A DNA stretch of 64,000 bases from Epilithonimonas hungarica (GCF_900102265.1 NZ_FNBH01000002.1:898865-962864); one strand, 5' to 3'. Counted from the stretch's first letter, positions 44,679 to 54,560 are shown. Program-made: numbers and translations. The notes: generated from the letters alone by a model not told the origin.

Positions 44679-47000
44679 TTATAACCTGTTCGAAGTTTCA
44701 TTGACAGCATTTTCTTTGTAATTGGACTTTTTCAGTTTACCAAAGTTATATTTTGCCGCAAAAGATATCGTTGGTGTATTTCCAAAAAAGGTGCCAGTTG
44801 AATTCATTTTGTTATAAGACATTTTCTGGATATAATTCATCTGGTTGAAAACATCGTTGTAACGCACGGTAAAATCAAAATCGGAAATAGAAGATGTCAT
44901 CCCAAGATTCACCAGACACATTGCATTGTTTTCGTACAGGCCTTCCACACGTTTTGTGATATAAGAACCATCCAGCAGAATTGAAAGATACTTCCATACA
45001 TTAACCGTATTGTTGGTGGAAAAGTAAACATAAGGTGTCGATTTTTTCAGAACCGCTAAAGAATCTTCGATTTTATCATAATTGACCGAAAGACTGTTTT
45101 GAGAAGTCCACTTTTTACCTTGAAAGAGAGAATCAATGCCTAAAGAAACGCCCATTTCTTTGTCAAAATTAACGGCCGTAAATTTGGAAATATTCTTCTC
45201 ATCATCATAAATCAGGGTATAACCCAAAGGATTTTTGCTCTTGTAAGCAGAGGCGTTGACGGATATTTTTTTCAGATTGGCGGAAAAAGAAATCGTATTG
45301 GTGTAAGTCGGAACCAAGTCTGGATTACCCTGATACTCAACATACGGACTTCCGTACAAACCGCCGGAAGACAAATCTCCGTAATTGGGGCGGGAAATAC
45401 TTTTTCTGAAATTCAGAGTATAATCGTAATTGTCATTTTGCTTGAAACTGATTTCTGCATTGGGAAACCAATCGAGATAATATCTCTTGATTTTAGTTTG
45501 ATTTTCAATTCTATCAAAACCTTCCGCATTGGTTGATTCCGTTCTCAAACCGCCGTTGATATTCCATTTGTCTGCATTAAAAGCGAGATTTGTGTAACCC
45601 GCAAGATTTGCTTCCTTGAATTGATACAGATAGAATTCCGGATTTTGGTTGTTCTGATAAGTTGTCTTGTTATCATTCTTAGTTTCAGCTTTCGTGTAAC
45701 TTCCACCCAATTTCAAACTGTAATTTTCACTCAATTTTTTTTCGATATCCACTCTTCCTGAATACACATTTCCAGAATATTGCTGAACGCGAAATTGATT
45801 GAACTCATAACCAGAATTATTGGTATCGTTAAAAAATTGATAATTTACATTTTTATTCTCTCTTTTGAACTGAAATCCGGTCAAAATCTCAGCATTCCAA
45901 TCCGTTAATTTCTTTTTATAATTAAAGATAGAGTTGATTGTCGCGCGTTTACTGTCTTGTTGATTCAGTGTTTTAATAAACGCAGAATTACCATTTTCAG
46001 AATAAAATGTATTAGTATTATTATCGCCTTTGTCCGGTCTGAAATTACTGTTGACAGACATCGTGATATAATCGCCGTCATCGTTCAGTTCCTGATACAA
46101 GCTCGCTCCAAAAATAGTTTGCGGACGTTTCGTGATTGATTTTATGACATAATTGGAACTGATATTTTTACTCGGAACCGAATAATCAAAACCGTTGCTT
46201 TCCCAATGGTTAATTTGGTTGTAGGAAACATTCAGTTTCCACTCGGTCTTGTTTTTCTTTTGTTGAAAGTTCGCTGAAAGATAATTACTAAAGCGTTTTT
46301 GGAAAGTAGCAGTTTCCGAGACACTCAATTGCGAACCGTCTTTTCTGCTCTTTTTAAGATTGACCTTGATAACCGCTTTTCCTTCTGATTCATATTTAAC
46401 AGACGGATTTCTGATAACTTCCACCGACTTGATATCATCCACCGAAATTGAAGATAATGTCGCAAAATCGACTCTCTGATTATCAACATAAAGCAAAGGA
46501 GTTCCTTTTCCGACAAATGATAATCCTTCGCCGTTGGCATCCACCATCACAAAAGGTAATTTTGATAATAATTCCGTTGAAGTTGGCAATGTATTCAGTG
46601 GAGAATTGGCGACATCCAGCGTGATATTCCCATTTTCAACTTTGAAAATCTTTTTCTTTGCAGTGATTGTCACCTCATCAATTTTTTGACTTTTTGGTTC
46701 AAAAGCAATTGAAAGCTCCAGATTTTTTTCCAGATAAAATGGCTTCTCATTCTGAATCGTTTCATCTGATGATAACTGAAGATGGTAATTTCCCGATTTC
46801 AATTGGTCAAATTCAAACTTCGAATCCTGAGCAATTGTAGTTTTAAGTAATTGATTCTCATTATCCAAAAGATAAACAACAATAGGAAAAGTGTTTTTCT
46901 CTTTATCAGAATTAATGATTTTTCCATTAATCTTAAGATTTTGCTGGGCGAAAATGAAAGTTGAGATGAAAATAAGAAAAAATAAAATGCTTTTTTTCAT
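44679..47000 (-). CDS. Outer-membrane beta-barrel protein (TonB receptor-like)
   Basis: 773 residues. Signal (KKSILFFLIFISTFIFAQ), a carboxypeptidase-like/SpaA domain (NGKIINSDKEKNTFPIVVYLLDNENQLL), a short plug (SKLPFVMVDANGEGLSFVGKG, then IKSVEVIRNPSVKYESEG) and a large barrel of the OMP_b-brl_3 type. It resembles receptors for peptides or siderophores but lacks a clear TonB box. Substrate is unknown. It lies upstream of the DUF2007 gene. Confidence 0.85.
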   Translation of the reverse strand: MKKSILFFLIFISTFIFAQQNLKINGKIINSDKEKNTFPIVVYLLDNENQLLKTTIAQDSKFEFDQLKSGNYHLQLSSDETIQNEKPFYLEKNLELSIAFEPKSQKIDEVTITAKKKIFKVENGNITLDVANSPLNTLPTSTELLSKLPFVMVDANGEGLSFVGKGTPLLYVDNQRVDFATLSSISVDDIKSVEVIRNPSVKYESEGKAVIKVNLKKSRKDGSQLSVSETATFQKRFSNYLSANFQQKKNKTEWKLNVSYNQINHWESNGFDYSVPSKNISSNYVIKSITKRPQTIFGASLYQELNDDGDYITMSVNSNFRPDKGDNNTNTFYSENGNSAFIKTLNQQDSKRATINSIFNYKKKLTDWNAEILTGFQFKRENKNVNYQFFNDTNNSGYEFNQFRVQQYSGNVYSGRVDIEKKLSENYSLKLGGSYTKAETKNDNKTTYQNNQNPEFYLYQFKEANLAGYTNLAFNADKWNINGGLRTESTNAEGFDRIENQTKIKRYYLDWFPNAEISFKQNDNYDYTLNFRKSISRPNYGDLSSGGLYGSPYVEYQGNPDLVPTYTNTISFSANLKKISVNASAYKSKNPLGYTLIYDDEKNISKFTAVNFDKEMGVSLGIDSLFQGKKWTSQNSLSVNYDKIEDSLAVLKKSTPYVYFSTNNTVNVWKYLSILLDGSYITKRVEGLYENNAMCLVNLGMTSSISDFDFTVRYNDVFNQMNYIQKMSYNKMNSTGTFFGNTPTISFAAKYNFGKLKKSNYKENAVNETSNRL

Positions 47001-47114
47001 AGGAATTAGTCTTTGAAAGGTTGTTTTATTTTAAAACAATTATAACGGATACTTTGTTACATTGTCAGCAAAATAATTTATTCCGTTCTCAGAAATCAAC
47101 CAAATAAACCGGAC

Positions 47115-48122
47115 TTATTCTCCTTGAAGAATCGCTTTATTGATTTCATTAATCAACTCTGGACCTTCGTAGATGAATCCTGTATAAAGCTGAACAAGAC
47201 TCGCTCCAGCTTCCAGTTTTTCCAAAGCATCCTGCGCCGTATGAATTCCGCCAACGCCGATGATTGGAAATGCTTTTCCACTTTTTTCGGATAAAAATCT
47301 GATGACTTCTGTAGAACGTTTGGTTAAAGGTTTTCCAGATAATCCGCCAGTTTCGGTCTTGTTTTCTGAGATTAAATTTTCTCTTGATAAAGTTGTGTTC
47401 GTTGCAATAACGCCAGCGATTTGAGTTTCTTTAATGATATCAATAATATCCAGAAGTTGCTCATCCGTCAAATCAGGCGCAATTTTTAGGAGAATCGGCT
47501 TTTGTTTTGGCTTTGCAAGATTGAGGTTTTGAAGCGTTGACAGCAATTCTGTCAATGGTTTTTTGTCCTGAAGTTCACGGAGATTTGGCGTGTTTGGCGA
47601 ACTGACATTGACTACGAAATAATCAACGTAAAGAAATAATTTCTCGAAACAGATTTTGTAATCATTGACGGCTTCTTCGTTTGGCGTCACTTTATTTTTT
47701 CCGATGTTTCCCCCGATGAGGACATTTTTATTCTTCTTTAATCTTTCAATTGCTTCGTCAACGCCGCCATTATTGAAACCCATTCGGTTGATAATTGCAG
47801 AATCTTCCTTCAATCGGAATAATCTTTTTTTATCGTTTCCAGCCTGAGCTTTGGGCGTCAAAGTTCCGATTTCTATGAATCCGAATCCAAGGTCTGACAA
47901 CTCATTGAAGAGTTTTGCATCCTTATCGAAACCAGCTGCAAGGCCAACCGGATTTTTGAATTTCAATCCAAAAACTTCACGCTCGAGACGTTTATCAACA
48001 ATTGGTTTTGGTAAAAATAATTTGGCAAGAAATCCAAAATTCTTCAGAATAGAAAATGTAAAATGATGAACTTCTTCTGGGTCGAATTTGAAAAGAATCG
48101 GACGAATTAGGCTTTTGTACAT
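47115..48122 (-). CDS. pyrD: Dihydroorotate dehydrogenase, quinone-dependent (class 2)
   Basis: 335 residues. N-terminal membrane-associating helices ([22 protein letters not shown]) mark class 2. Conserved parts are [27 protein letters not shown], the [17 protein letters not shown] region with the catalytic Ser, and [20 protein letters not shown] for FMN phosphate. It oxidises dihydroorotate to orotate in pyrimidine synthesis and reduces menaquinone. A -7 box TAAATTTG lies 15 bp upstream. Confidence 0.95.
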   Translation of the reverse strand: MYKSLIRPILFKFDPEEVHHFTFSILKNFGFLAKLFLPKPIVDKRLEREVFGLKFKNPVGLAAGFDKDAKLFNELSDLGFGFIEIGTLTPKAQAGNDKKRLFRLKEDSAIINRMGFNNGGVDEAIERLKKNKNVLIGGNIGKNKVTPNEEAVNDYKICFEKLFLYVDYFVVNVSSPNTPNLRELQDKKPLTELLSTLQNLNLAKPKQKPILLKIAPDLTDEQLLDIIDIIKETQIAGVIATNTTLSRENLISENKTETGGLSGKPLTKRSTEVIRFLSEKSGKAFPIIGVGGIHTAQDALEKLEAGASLVQLYTGFIYEGPELINEINKAILQGE

Positions 48123-48137
48123 CGGAGAAAAGTTTTA

Positions 48138-48145
48138 CAAATTTA
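48138..48145 (-). promoter_or_regulatory. -7 box (TAAATTTG) of pyrD
   Basis: A TAnnTTTG match on the minus strand, 15 bp from the ATG at 48122. Confidence 0.45.
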
Positions 48146-48248
48146 CGTTTTTGTGAGGATAATCAATTAAAATTGCTTAAAAAGTTAAATACAGAAACAT
48201 AATGGATAATCTTGTGTTTTAAGACTGTGGAAGTTCTTTGAAATTTTT

Positions 48249-48301
48249 ACCACAAAAGTCACAAAAGATTTTCCACTAATTTCTTTTGTGACTTTTGTGG
48301 T
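48249..48301. repeat. Perfect 20-bp inverted repeat (ACCACAAAAGTCACAAAAGA)
   Basis: ACCACAAAAGTCACAAAAGA is exactly matched by its complement ending in TGTGGT at 48301, with a 13-base loop. It lies between the divergent pyrD and the TPR regulator genes. It belongs to the CACAAAG-rich class seen at 2442-2553. Confidence 0.75.
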
Positions 48302-48379
48302 TTCACTGACATTTTCAGAATTCAGGAAAAATAAACTAAAATCTTTATATCTTTACTTAGATTTTATTCGAATTTTTAA

Positions 48380-50035
48380 ATGATTCCACATACTTTTTAT
48401 AAAAGTTTAATTTATATATTGTTCCTTTTGTTTCTGCCTTTTCAAGCTTTTGCAATCACGCCAAAGGATTGTGAAAAAATGATTATTGAAGGCGTTGAAG
48501 CGATGAACAAAAAGGATTTTACCAAGTCTCTGCAAATTCTTACCAAAACAAGAAAAATTGCTCAGGATAATAAATGGTACCGCGAAGAATTCCTTGCAAC
48601 AAACAACATCGGTGCGAATTATTATATGCGATTGGATTATGGCGAAGCACTCAATAATTACCTTGATGCTTACAAAATTGCCGTTGCTCATCTGGACGAG
48701 AAATCAGAAATGACAGTTCTCAATAACATTGCGATTCTCTATTCCCGGGACAACAAAATCGATAAAGCCAAAGAATATTTTTCCAAAGCCTACGAACTCG
48801 CGGGAAAAGTTAACAACAACACTTCCAAAGGTTTATACGCTATTAACCTGACCATTGTTTACAACGAAAAGGGCGATTACAAAACGGCAAAAAAATATAT
48901 TGATGAAGCTTTGAAATTGACATTAAATTCGCCTTATCATCTGCTCGCAAAGTCTACCGAGATGGAAACATTGGTGAATCTGGAAAAATACGATGAAGCT
49001 ACAAGAATTGCTAATGAACTTTTACCAAAACTGACCGGTGTAGAATATTCTGAATACAAAACCCAGGTCTTATACAATCTTTCTGTGATTGCAGAGCATA
49101 AAAATGATCTGCCTAAGTCTTTTCATTATCTGGAATTGGCAGAGAAAAGCAATTTGAATTATGATTTTAAGGAAAATCTTTTCGAGAGATTCAGTAAGCT
49201 TTACAAAAAGGCGAATAATATAGACCGCGCCGTTTCTTACAAGGATTCGATAATGGCTGTGAAAGATTCGGTGAATCGGATCAAAAACGGGCAGCTTTTT
49301 GAGAATAGTAAAATCAAATTCGAACTTCAGAATTCCCAGAAAGATCTGGCAGAAAGTCAAGGAAAACTGACAACCCAGCGTTCTTATTTTATCAAAGGAA
49401 TTTTGCTTGCCATCTTTATTATTGGAATTATTTTTTGGGCTTTGAGAAACAGCATTCTGAAAAATAAACAGCAGAAAATCATCGAACAGAACAATACAGA
49501 GATTGCTAAACTTGAACTCGAAAAAGAAAAAAAGAATAAGGAAATCCTTGAAAATCAATTAAAAGAAAAAGAAGTTTCGGCTTTGCTGGAAGAAGAAAAA
49601 TATAAGAATGAAATCGAGGCCAAAAACAGAAAACTGACAACCAAGGCTTTGCAACTTTCCACAAAAATCGAACTTATCGATGACCTCATCAATACGCTAT
49701 CCAGAGAATCGGATGATCTGAACAATGTGGATATCAGCAGTATCATCAAGCAATTCAAAATCCTTCAGAAGCAAACGCACGAAGAAGAAAGTTTTTTGGT
49801 TCATTTCGAGGAAGTCAATCAAGGTTTCCTTTCCAGATTGAAACGACTCCATCCCGACCTCAATTCCAATGACATCAGATTCCTCTCTTATGTCTATATG
49901 AATCTGTCGGTAAAAGAGATTTCGACGATTTTTAACATCACTCCGGAGGCTTGCCGCAAGAGAAAAGAGCGGATTACGAAGAAGATTGGCGACGATGAAA
50001 ACCTAGACCTATATACTTATATTACAAGCATTTAG
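48380..50035 (+). CDS. TPR-domain regulator with C-terminal LuxR-like HTH
   Basis: 551 residues. Signal (YILFLLFLPFQAFA), then about six tetratricopeptide repeats in the periplasm (residues 25-290), a membrane helix (FIKGILLAIFIIGIIFWAL, about 337-355), a long coiled coil, and a cytoplasmic helix-turn-helix (RFLSYVYMNLSVKEISTIFNITPEACRKRKERITKKI). This one-component membrane regulator layout is common in Flavobacteriia. It is followed by an exported repeat protein that it may control. Confidence 0.88.
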   Translation: MIPHTFYKSLIYILFLLFLPFQAFAITPKDCEKMIIEGVEAMNKKDFTKSLQILTKTRKIAQDNKWYREEFLATNNIGANYYMRLDYGEALNNYLDAYKIAVAHLDEKSEMTVLNNIAILYSRDNKIDKAKEYFSKAYELAGKVNNNTSKGLYAINLTIVYNEKGDYKTAKKYIDEALKLTLNSPYHLLAKSTEMETLVNLEKYDEATRIANELLPKLTGVEYSEYKTQVLYNLSVIAEHKNDLPKSFHYLELAEKSNLNYDFKENLFERFSKLYKKANNIDRAVSYKDSIMAVKDSVNRIKNGQLFENSKIKFELQNSQKDLAESQGKLTTQRSYFIKGILLAIFIIGIIFWALRNSILKNKQQKIIEQNNTEIAKLELEKEKKNKEILENQLKEKEVSALLEEEKYKNEIEAKNRKLTTKALQLSTKIELIDDLINTLSRESDDLNNVDISSIIKQFKILQKQTHEEESFLVHFEEVNQGFLSRLKRLHPDLNSNDIRFLSYVYMNLSVKEISTIFNITPEACRKRKERITKKIGDDENLDLYTYITSI

Positions 50036-50097
50036 AAAAAATGTCACTTTATTTCTGAGATACTGTCCTACTATTTCCCCATTAATTTTTTGCATTG

Positions 50098-50123
50098 CTA
50101 ACATTTATCATAACATTTGTTAG
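50098..50123. promoter_or_regulatory. Inverted repeat CTAACA/TGTTAG upstream of the T9SS protein
   Basis: CTAACATTT...AACATTTGTTAG flanks the start region of the gene at 50140 and includes a box-like ACATTTG. It could be an operator, but the arms are only 6 bp. Confidence 0.25.
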
Positions 50124-50139
50124 ATAAAAAATTAGATAT

Positions 50140-52431
50140 ATGAAGAAAATTACCTTTTTTGCGGGATTGCTATTCGCGCTTTTTACCAATAAAACGAATG
50201 CCCAAATTCAGGTTTTGGGTAAGAATGAATTCGGAAGAATCTTCGAAGTTACATATAGCATAACAGAACAAAACACTGTCTATGCAACAACAATTACCAA
50301 TCACATTCTGGTTTCCCACGACAACGGAACTTCTTGGGAAGTTTTCTATTCTCTGCCGACAGAATATGGAAACATTACCAAACTGAATATCAGCAAAGAC
50401 GGTTCATTTTTGTCTTTTTCGACTTTGAAAGATGGAATTGGGGAATTGCATATTTTTGATATCCCGTCAAAAACAATTACCAAAACTTTTTCAATGCCAA
50501 ATTACTCAGAAGGTGCTTTTGTTTCGGCTTATAATTTCTTTGAGAATGATAAAAACACTTTGATTGTAAGCTCTCAGTTTCCGTATGGTCTTGGAACAGC
50601 AAACCGGGTTTTTACAACAACTGACGGCGGAGAAAACTGGAAAGAAGTTTATTACTCTGTAGATGATAACCATAATATTATAACGAGTTATGTAGCCTTC
50701 AGCCCAACTGATAAAAGCAAGATCTACATTGCCAACGGAAATGGAAGCGAAGGTGTTTACGGCGGACTGATGATTTCCAACAATGGCGGTGATACTTTCA
50801 CAACCAAACTGGAGGGCAGTGTTCTCAGCACGTTGGAATTCAACCCGAACAATCCGAACGAGATCTTTGCCGGAACCGGAATCAGTTTTGGGATGAGTCC
50901 TGAAAAACTACATCATACCACAGACGGCGGAAACACGTGGGAAGATAAGAATATCACTTGGGGAAGCAACGGCATCCTGAATAACATTATCGATATCAAA
51001 TTCAATCCGTTGGATAACAATCACGTGATCGTTTTGGAAGAAGACGAGATTGTTTCCACAAAAGACGGTGGCACAACTTGGCAAAGTGTAGAATATCCTT
51101 ACGATAATTTGGACAGCTATTATTACGGAATCAAAGCAAGCTTCAATCCTTTCAAAGCAGGCGAGTTGTTCATTACTGCGAACTATAAACCTTTGTTTTC
51201 TACAGACAACGGAGCAACTTTGGCTCAGGTTCAGACGCCTTTTTACAGTTCTACAGGAAGAGTTAATCTGTTTGAAAATTCCACTGCGAAACATTTGTTC
51301 TACAGCGTTCAGAGTGGTTTTGTTCATAGGAATTTAGCGGATAATTCAGAAAACGCTTTTAACATCGAGCCTCTTAATATTTTCAGTACCAATAATACGC
51401 CTTCATATATTTCTGATTCTAAAACAGAAGGAAGAATCTATACTTTCAAAGGTGGATTTATGGGTTCAACTTTGTCTATGAGTAATGATTTTGGAGCAAC
51501 TTCCAATACTATTTTCGAAACGTTTACGAGCGGATTGACCAATGTTATTCCTGACCCGCAGGTCAACAATCAAATCTATACCACTTTCGATAACTGGGGA
51601 CAAGGCGAATTGGATAAAATCAATTTCAACGACCAAAATAATATTATAACGACTAATATTCCCTTGCCTGCACAAGCAAGTGTTTACAAGATTCTGCATC
51701 CGAATAATATCTCAGACGAATTCTTTATCCTGATTGGTTCCGAAGTTTATAAAACAACGAACGGCGGAACAGATTGGGCCCCGGTTTCTTTAGGAAGTGA
51801 TTTCCCTTCAGATGCTGCAGTTTTTGATATCGTTCAGAATCCCAAAAATACCGATCAATTGGCGTTAGGAACTTCTAGCGGTGTTTATGTTTCGAATGAC
51901 AAAGGTGTAACCTGGGCCCTAACTGGAGAATTTGTAGCGAACAAAGTAGCTTATTCTGATATCAATTCCGGAGTGCTGATTGCAACAACTTATACTTCTC
52001 AATTCACTCAATTCAATGTTTATTATTCTGTGGATAACGGCGCCAATTGGGAAAGTGTCGACAGAAAAGACCTTTTGTACTCAGAAACTAGTTCTGTGAC
52101 GATAGATTTCTCGGATAAAAACGCCTACATCTACATTGCATCGGCTGACCTGGGATTGCTAGGTTATAGTCTGAATCTCGACATTTTAGCAACCGGCGAA
52201 GTTTCCGGTGAAAAGTCCAAAGTTCTGGTTTATCCGAACCCTGTTGTAGATATTGTTCACATCGATAACAAGAACCTTAAATCTGTTGCGCTTTACAATA
52301 TGGAAGGCAAAAAGTTATTGGAAACTAAGAGCAATGAAATGAATGTTTCTAAGCTTCCAAACGGCGTTTATGTTCTTAGAATCGTAACTTCTGACAACAG
52401 CATCGTAAGCAAAAAAATAATCAAAAAGTAA
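50140..52431 (+). CDS. Type IX-secreted protein with sortilin/BNR-like propeller repeats
   Basis: 763 residues. Signal (KKITFFAGLLFALFTNKTNAQ), then repeated Asp-box motifs (HDNGTSWE, TTDGGENWK, TTDGGNTWE, TKDGGTTWQ, TTNGGTDWA, VDNGANWE) of a beta-propeller. The C-terminal type A sorting domain has YPNPVVDIVHI, LYNMEGKKLLE and LPNGVYVLRI...KKIIK. The propeller suggests carbohydrate or protein binding; no catalytic residues are evident. It is exported past the outer membrane by the type IX system. It follows the TPR-LuxR regulator by 104 bp. Confidence 0.9.
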   Translation: MKKITFFAGLLFALFTNKTNAQIQVLGKNEFGRIFEVTYSITEQNTVYATTITNHILVSHDNGTSWEVFYSLPTEYGNITKLNISKDGSFLSFSTLKDGIGELHIFDIPSKTITKTFSMPNYSEGAFVSAYNFFENDKNTLIVSSQFPYGLGTANRVFTTTDGGENWKEVYYSVDDNHNIITSYVAFSPTDKSKIYIANGNGSEGVYGGLMISNNGGDTFTTKLEGSVLSTLEFNPNNPNEIFAGTGISFGMSPEKLHHTTDGGNTWEDKNITWGSNGILNNIIDIKFNPLDNNHVIVLEEDEIVSTKDGGTTWQSVEYPYDNLDSYYYGIKASFNPFKAGELFITANYKPLFSTDNGATLAQVQTPFYSSTGRVNLFENSTAKHLFYSVQSGFVHRNLADNSENAFNIEPLNIFSTNNTPSYISDSKTEGRIYTFKGGFMGSTLSMSNDFGATSNTIFETFTSGLTNVIPDPQVNNQIYTTFDNWGQGELDKINFNDQNNIITTNIPLPAQASVYKILHPNNISDEFFILIGSEVYKTTNGGTDWAPVSLGSDFPSDAAVFDIVQNPKNTDQLALGTSSGVYVSNDKGVTWALTGEFVANKVAYSDINSGVLIATTYTSQFTQFNVYYSVDNGANWESVDRKDLLYSETSSVTIDFSDKNAYIYIASADLGLLGYSLNLDILATGEVSGEKSKVLVYPNPVVDIVHIDNKNLKSVALYNMEGKKLLETKSNEMNVSKLPNGVYVLRIVTSDNSIVSKKIIKK

Positions 52432-52450
52432 TAGTTAGTAAAAAAATCAG

Positions 52451-52485
52451 AAAAGCTTCTCAGAATGGGAAGCTTTTTCTTTTTA
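52451..52485 (+). terminator. Intrinsic terminator after the T9SS gene
   Basis: AAAAGCTTC (52451-52459) pairs with GAAGCTTTT and leads into a T-rich tract. It faces the convergent pseudouridine synthase gene. Confidence 0.75.
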
Positions 52486-52495
52486 TAATCAAATA

Positions 52496-53197
52496 CTAAA
52501 TGTAACCTTCAAAATCAAAACCCAATATTTTTCCTATTTGTAAAAAACCTGGATTCACATTTAAACTTGCATTAAGGGAAATATTTTGTTCTGTAATGGG
52601 ATGTTTAAAATTAAGCTGGTGGGAATGCAGGGGCATTGCAGTAATATTAAAAGTATTCAGCCACAACTTATTTTGCTTATTGCAACCGTGTTTTCTGCAA
52701 CCCAAAATCGGATGCAAAATATGTTTGAAATGCTTTCTTAATTGATGAAATCTCCCAGTTTCAGGAATGGCTTCTACCAAAGAATAACGAGACGTTGGAT
52801 GTTTTAGAAATGGTAAATCTATTTCAGAAATTTGTAAACGACGATAATAAGTGATTGCATTTTGAACAATTTCATTCTCATTGGTCAAATCGTAATCAAT
52901 TGTTTCTTCCTCTTTTGTCCAACCACGGAGAATCGCCAGATATTTTTTTTCAACTTTGCGATCCATAAATTGGTCACTCAGTAATTTTAGGGTTTCCTTA
53001 TCAAAAGCAAATAATAAAACACCAGACGTTTTTCGGTCCAAACGATGCACAAGATGAACCTTTCTTTCAATTTGATTCGTTAATTTCTCTACAGCATATT
53101 CATCTGCTGGGCCGGCATATTTTGACTTATGAACCAAAAGTCCACTCGGTTTGTTGATTGCAATAAGGTAGTCGTCTTGATAAAGGATTTCTAACAT
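52496..53197 (-). CDS. RluA-family pseudouridine synthase (TruC-like)
   Basis: 233 residues, the small form without an S4 domain. The catalytic Asp lies in HLVHRLDRKTSGVLLF. The start LEILYQDDYLIAINKPSGLLVHKS and the end RLLQ-type MPLHSHQLNFKHP are family signatures. Length and pattern favour TruC (tRNA position 65), but an rRNA target cannot be excluded. A -7 box is four bases from the ATG. Confidence 0.88.
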   Translation of the reverse strand: MLEILYQDDYLIAINKPSGLLVHKSKYAGPADEYAVEKLTNQIERKVHLVHRLDRKTSGVLLFAFDKETLKLLSDQFMDRKVEKKYLAILRGWTKEEETIDYDLTNENEIVQNAITYYRRLQISEIDLPFLKHPTSRYSLVEAIPETGRFHQLRKHFKHILHPILGCRKHGCNKQNKLWLNTFNITAMPLHSHQLNFKHPITEQNISLNASLNVNPGFLQIGKILGFDFEGYI

Positions 53198-53201
53198 TGG
53201 G

Positions 53202-53209
53202 CAAAAGTA
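53202..53209 (-). promoter_or_regulatory. -7 box (TACTTTTG) of the pseudouridine synthase gene, leaderless type
   Basis: On the minus strand, TACTTTTG, then CCCA, then ATG, the same spacing as uvrB and tsaB. Confidence 0.5.
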
Positions 53210-53314
53210 GAGATTTTCACCACAATCAATTCTTCAACAATAATAAAAAGATCATATCTTCACTAAGATTGTAACATTTTTGATTGAGTGTTCCCTAAAC
53301 TATAAAAAGTACCA

Positions 53315-53812
53315 ATGCAGAACTTAAACTTCGAAGACATTTATCACGATTACTGGAAAAAGATATTTCGTCTTTGTATGGGTTATGTGAATGATGATGA
53401 TTTGGCGAAAGACCTCTGTCAGGAAACATTTGTAGCGGTTTTCCAGCAATTGCCAAAATTCCGTCAGGAAGCTGCTGTTGGAACTTGGATTTACAGAATT
53501 GCGACGAATATCTGTCTAAGGCAAATCAATTTGGAAAAACGAATGCCCAAAAGCGAACTGCCCTATCAAATCAAGGATAATTCTGAGAAAGACAACAAGC
53601 TGGAAAAAGATAAAATAACGGATTTTCTTTACCAATGCATCTCAGAATTACCCGAACTAGAAAGAATCATTATTTCCCTCGAACTCGAAGAAATGAAACA
53701 GGCAGAAATTGCTGAAGTAGTTGGAATTTCTCCAGCCAACGTCAGAGTTAAAATCCACCGAATCAAAGAAAAATTAACCGATAAATTCAGAAAATATGGA
53801 AACCAATTATAA
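53315..53812 (+). CDS. ECF-type RNA polymerase sigma factor
   Basis: 165 residues with region 2 (KDLCQETFVAVFQQLPKFR...GTWIYRIATNICLRQI) and region 4 (LEEMKQAEIAEVVGISPANVRVKIHRIKEKL), and no region 1 or 3. It is coupled to the following membrane-protein gene by a 17-bp overlap. Sigma/anti-sigma pairs are often arranged in this way. Confidence 0.92.
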   Translation: MQNLNFEDIYHDYWKKIFRLCMGYVNDDDLAKDLCQETFVAVFQQLPKFRQEAAVGTWIYRIATNICLRQINLEKRMPKSELPYQIKDNSEKDNKLEKDKITDFLYQCISELPELERIIISLELEEMKQAEIAEVVGISPANVRVKIHRIKEKLTDKFRKYGNQL

Positions 53813-54386
53813 TTTTCAAGATATCTGGAAACAGAAAGAAGTCACCGCCCCCGACAGCAAATCAATTATAAAAAAAGCTAATTCTTACAAGAAAAATCAA
53901 ATGCTTTTCTCCATATTTCTTTCCATCCAGCTCTTGGCCACCATTGGCGTGATAAGCTGGATCTGGATCAGTCTTTCTCATCTGTATTTTTTCACAAAAG
54001 CAGGATTAATGATGATCTTGCTAGCACTTATATTCTTCTCTTTTCTGAATCTTCAGAAAATAAATATCCTCAATAAGATCAATCCTTCGCTCAGCAATCA
54101 GGATTATCTTAAAAAAATGAAATCTTTGCAGCAAAAGCAAATATATATGCAGACAACGGGATTGAACATTTATTTCATATTGCTTTTTTTAGGAATGTGT
54201 TTTTATATGCTGGAATTTGTACAAAGAATGACACCATTCTGGGGAATTATCTTTTTCTCCACTGTTTTGGGATGGATGTTTTTTGTGTGGTTCTACATCA
54301 AACCTGTGAGAAGAAAAAAACAAGAACAGAAAATGAAAGAAGTCATTCAGTCACTGGAAAGCCTGGAAAGGGGATTTGAGGAATAA
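53796..54386 (+). CDS. Membrane protein coupled to the ECF sigma factor
   Basis: 196 residues. A soluble N-terminus (YNFQDIWKQKEVTAPDSKSIIKKANSYKKNQ) comes before four membrane helices, then a basic C-terminal coiled tail. There is no zinc-binding HxxxCxxC of a classical anti-sigma domain, but the position and overlap with the sigma gene suggest it regulates that sigma factor. Confidence 0.7.
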   Translation: METNYNFQDIWKQKEVTAPDSKSIIKKANSYKKNQMLFSIFLSIQLLATIGVISWIWISLSHLYFFTKAGLMMILLALIFFSFLNLQKINILNKINPSLSNQDYLKKMKSLQQKQIYMQTTGLNIYFILLFLGMCFYMLEFVQRMTPFWGIIFFSTVLGWMFFVWFYIKPVRRKKQEQKMKEVIQSLESLERGFEE

Positions 54387-54399
54387 ATAACCACTATAC

Positions 54400-54560
54400 T
54401 GACCGCGCAAGTGCGGAGGGCATTGTTGGAGCTCTTTTTGTTTTTGTCATCCTGAGGCTCCCGAAAGGTGGCAAAAACAAAAAGCGACTGCCCGTAGAAC
54501 GACCCGCTTGTTTTGGCTTGGGAAAAGCGATGGGAAAACAAAGGGATGCGCCCAAATCTT
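54400..54560. repeat. Degenerate dispersed repeat element before glyS
   Basis: The stretch contains GACCGCGCAAGTGCGGAGGGC, TTTTTGTCATCCTGAGGCTCC, AAAACAAAAAGCGACTGCCCG and GAAAAGCGATGGGAAAACAAAGG. It is GC-richer than the genes around it. Its class resembles the elements at 2217 and 39905. Confidence 0.4.
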
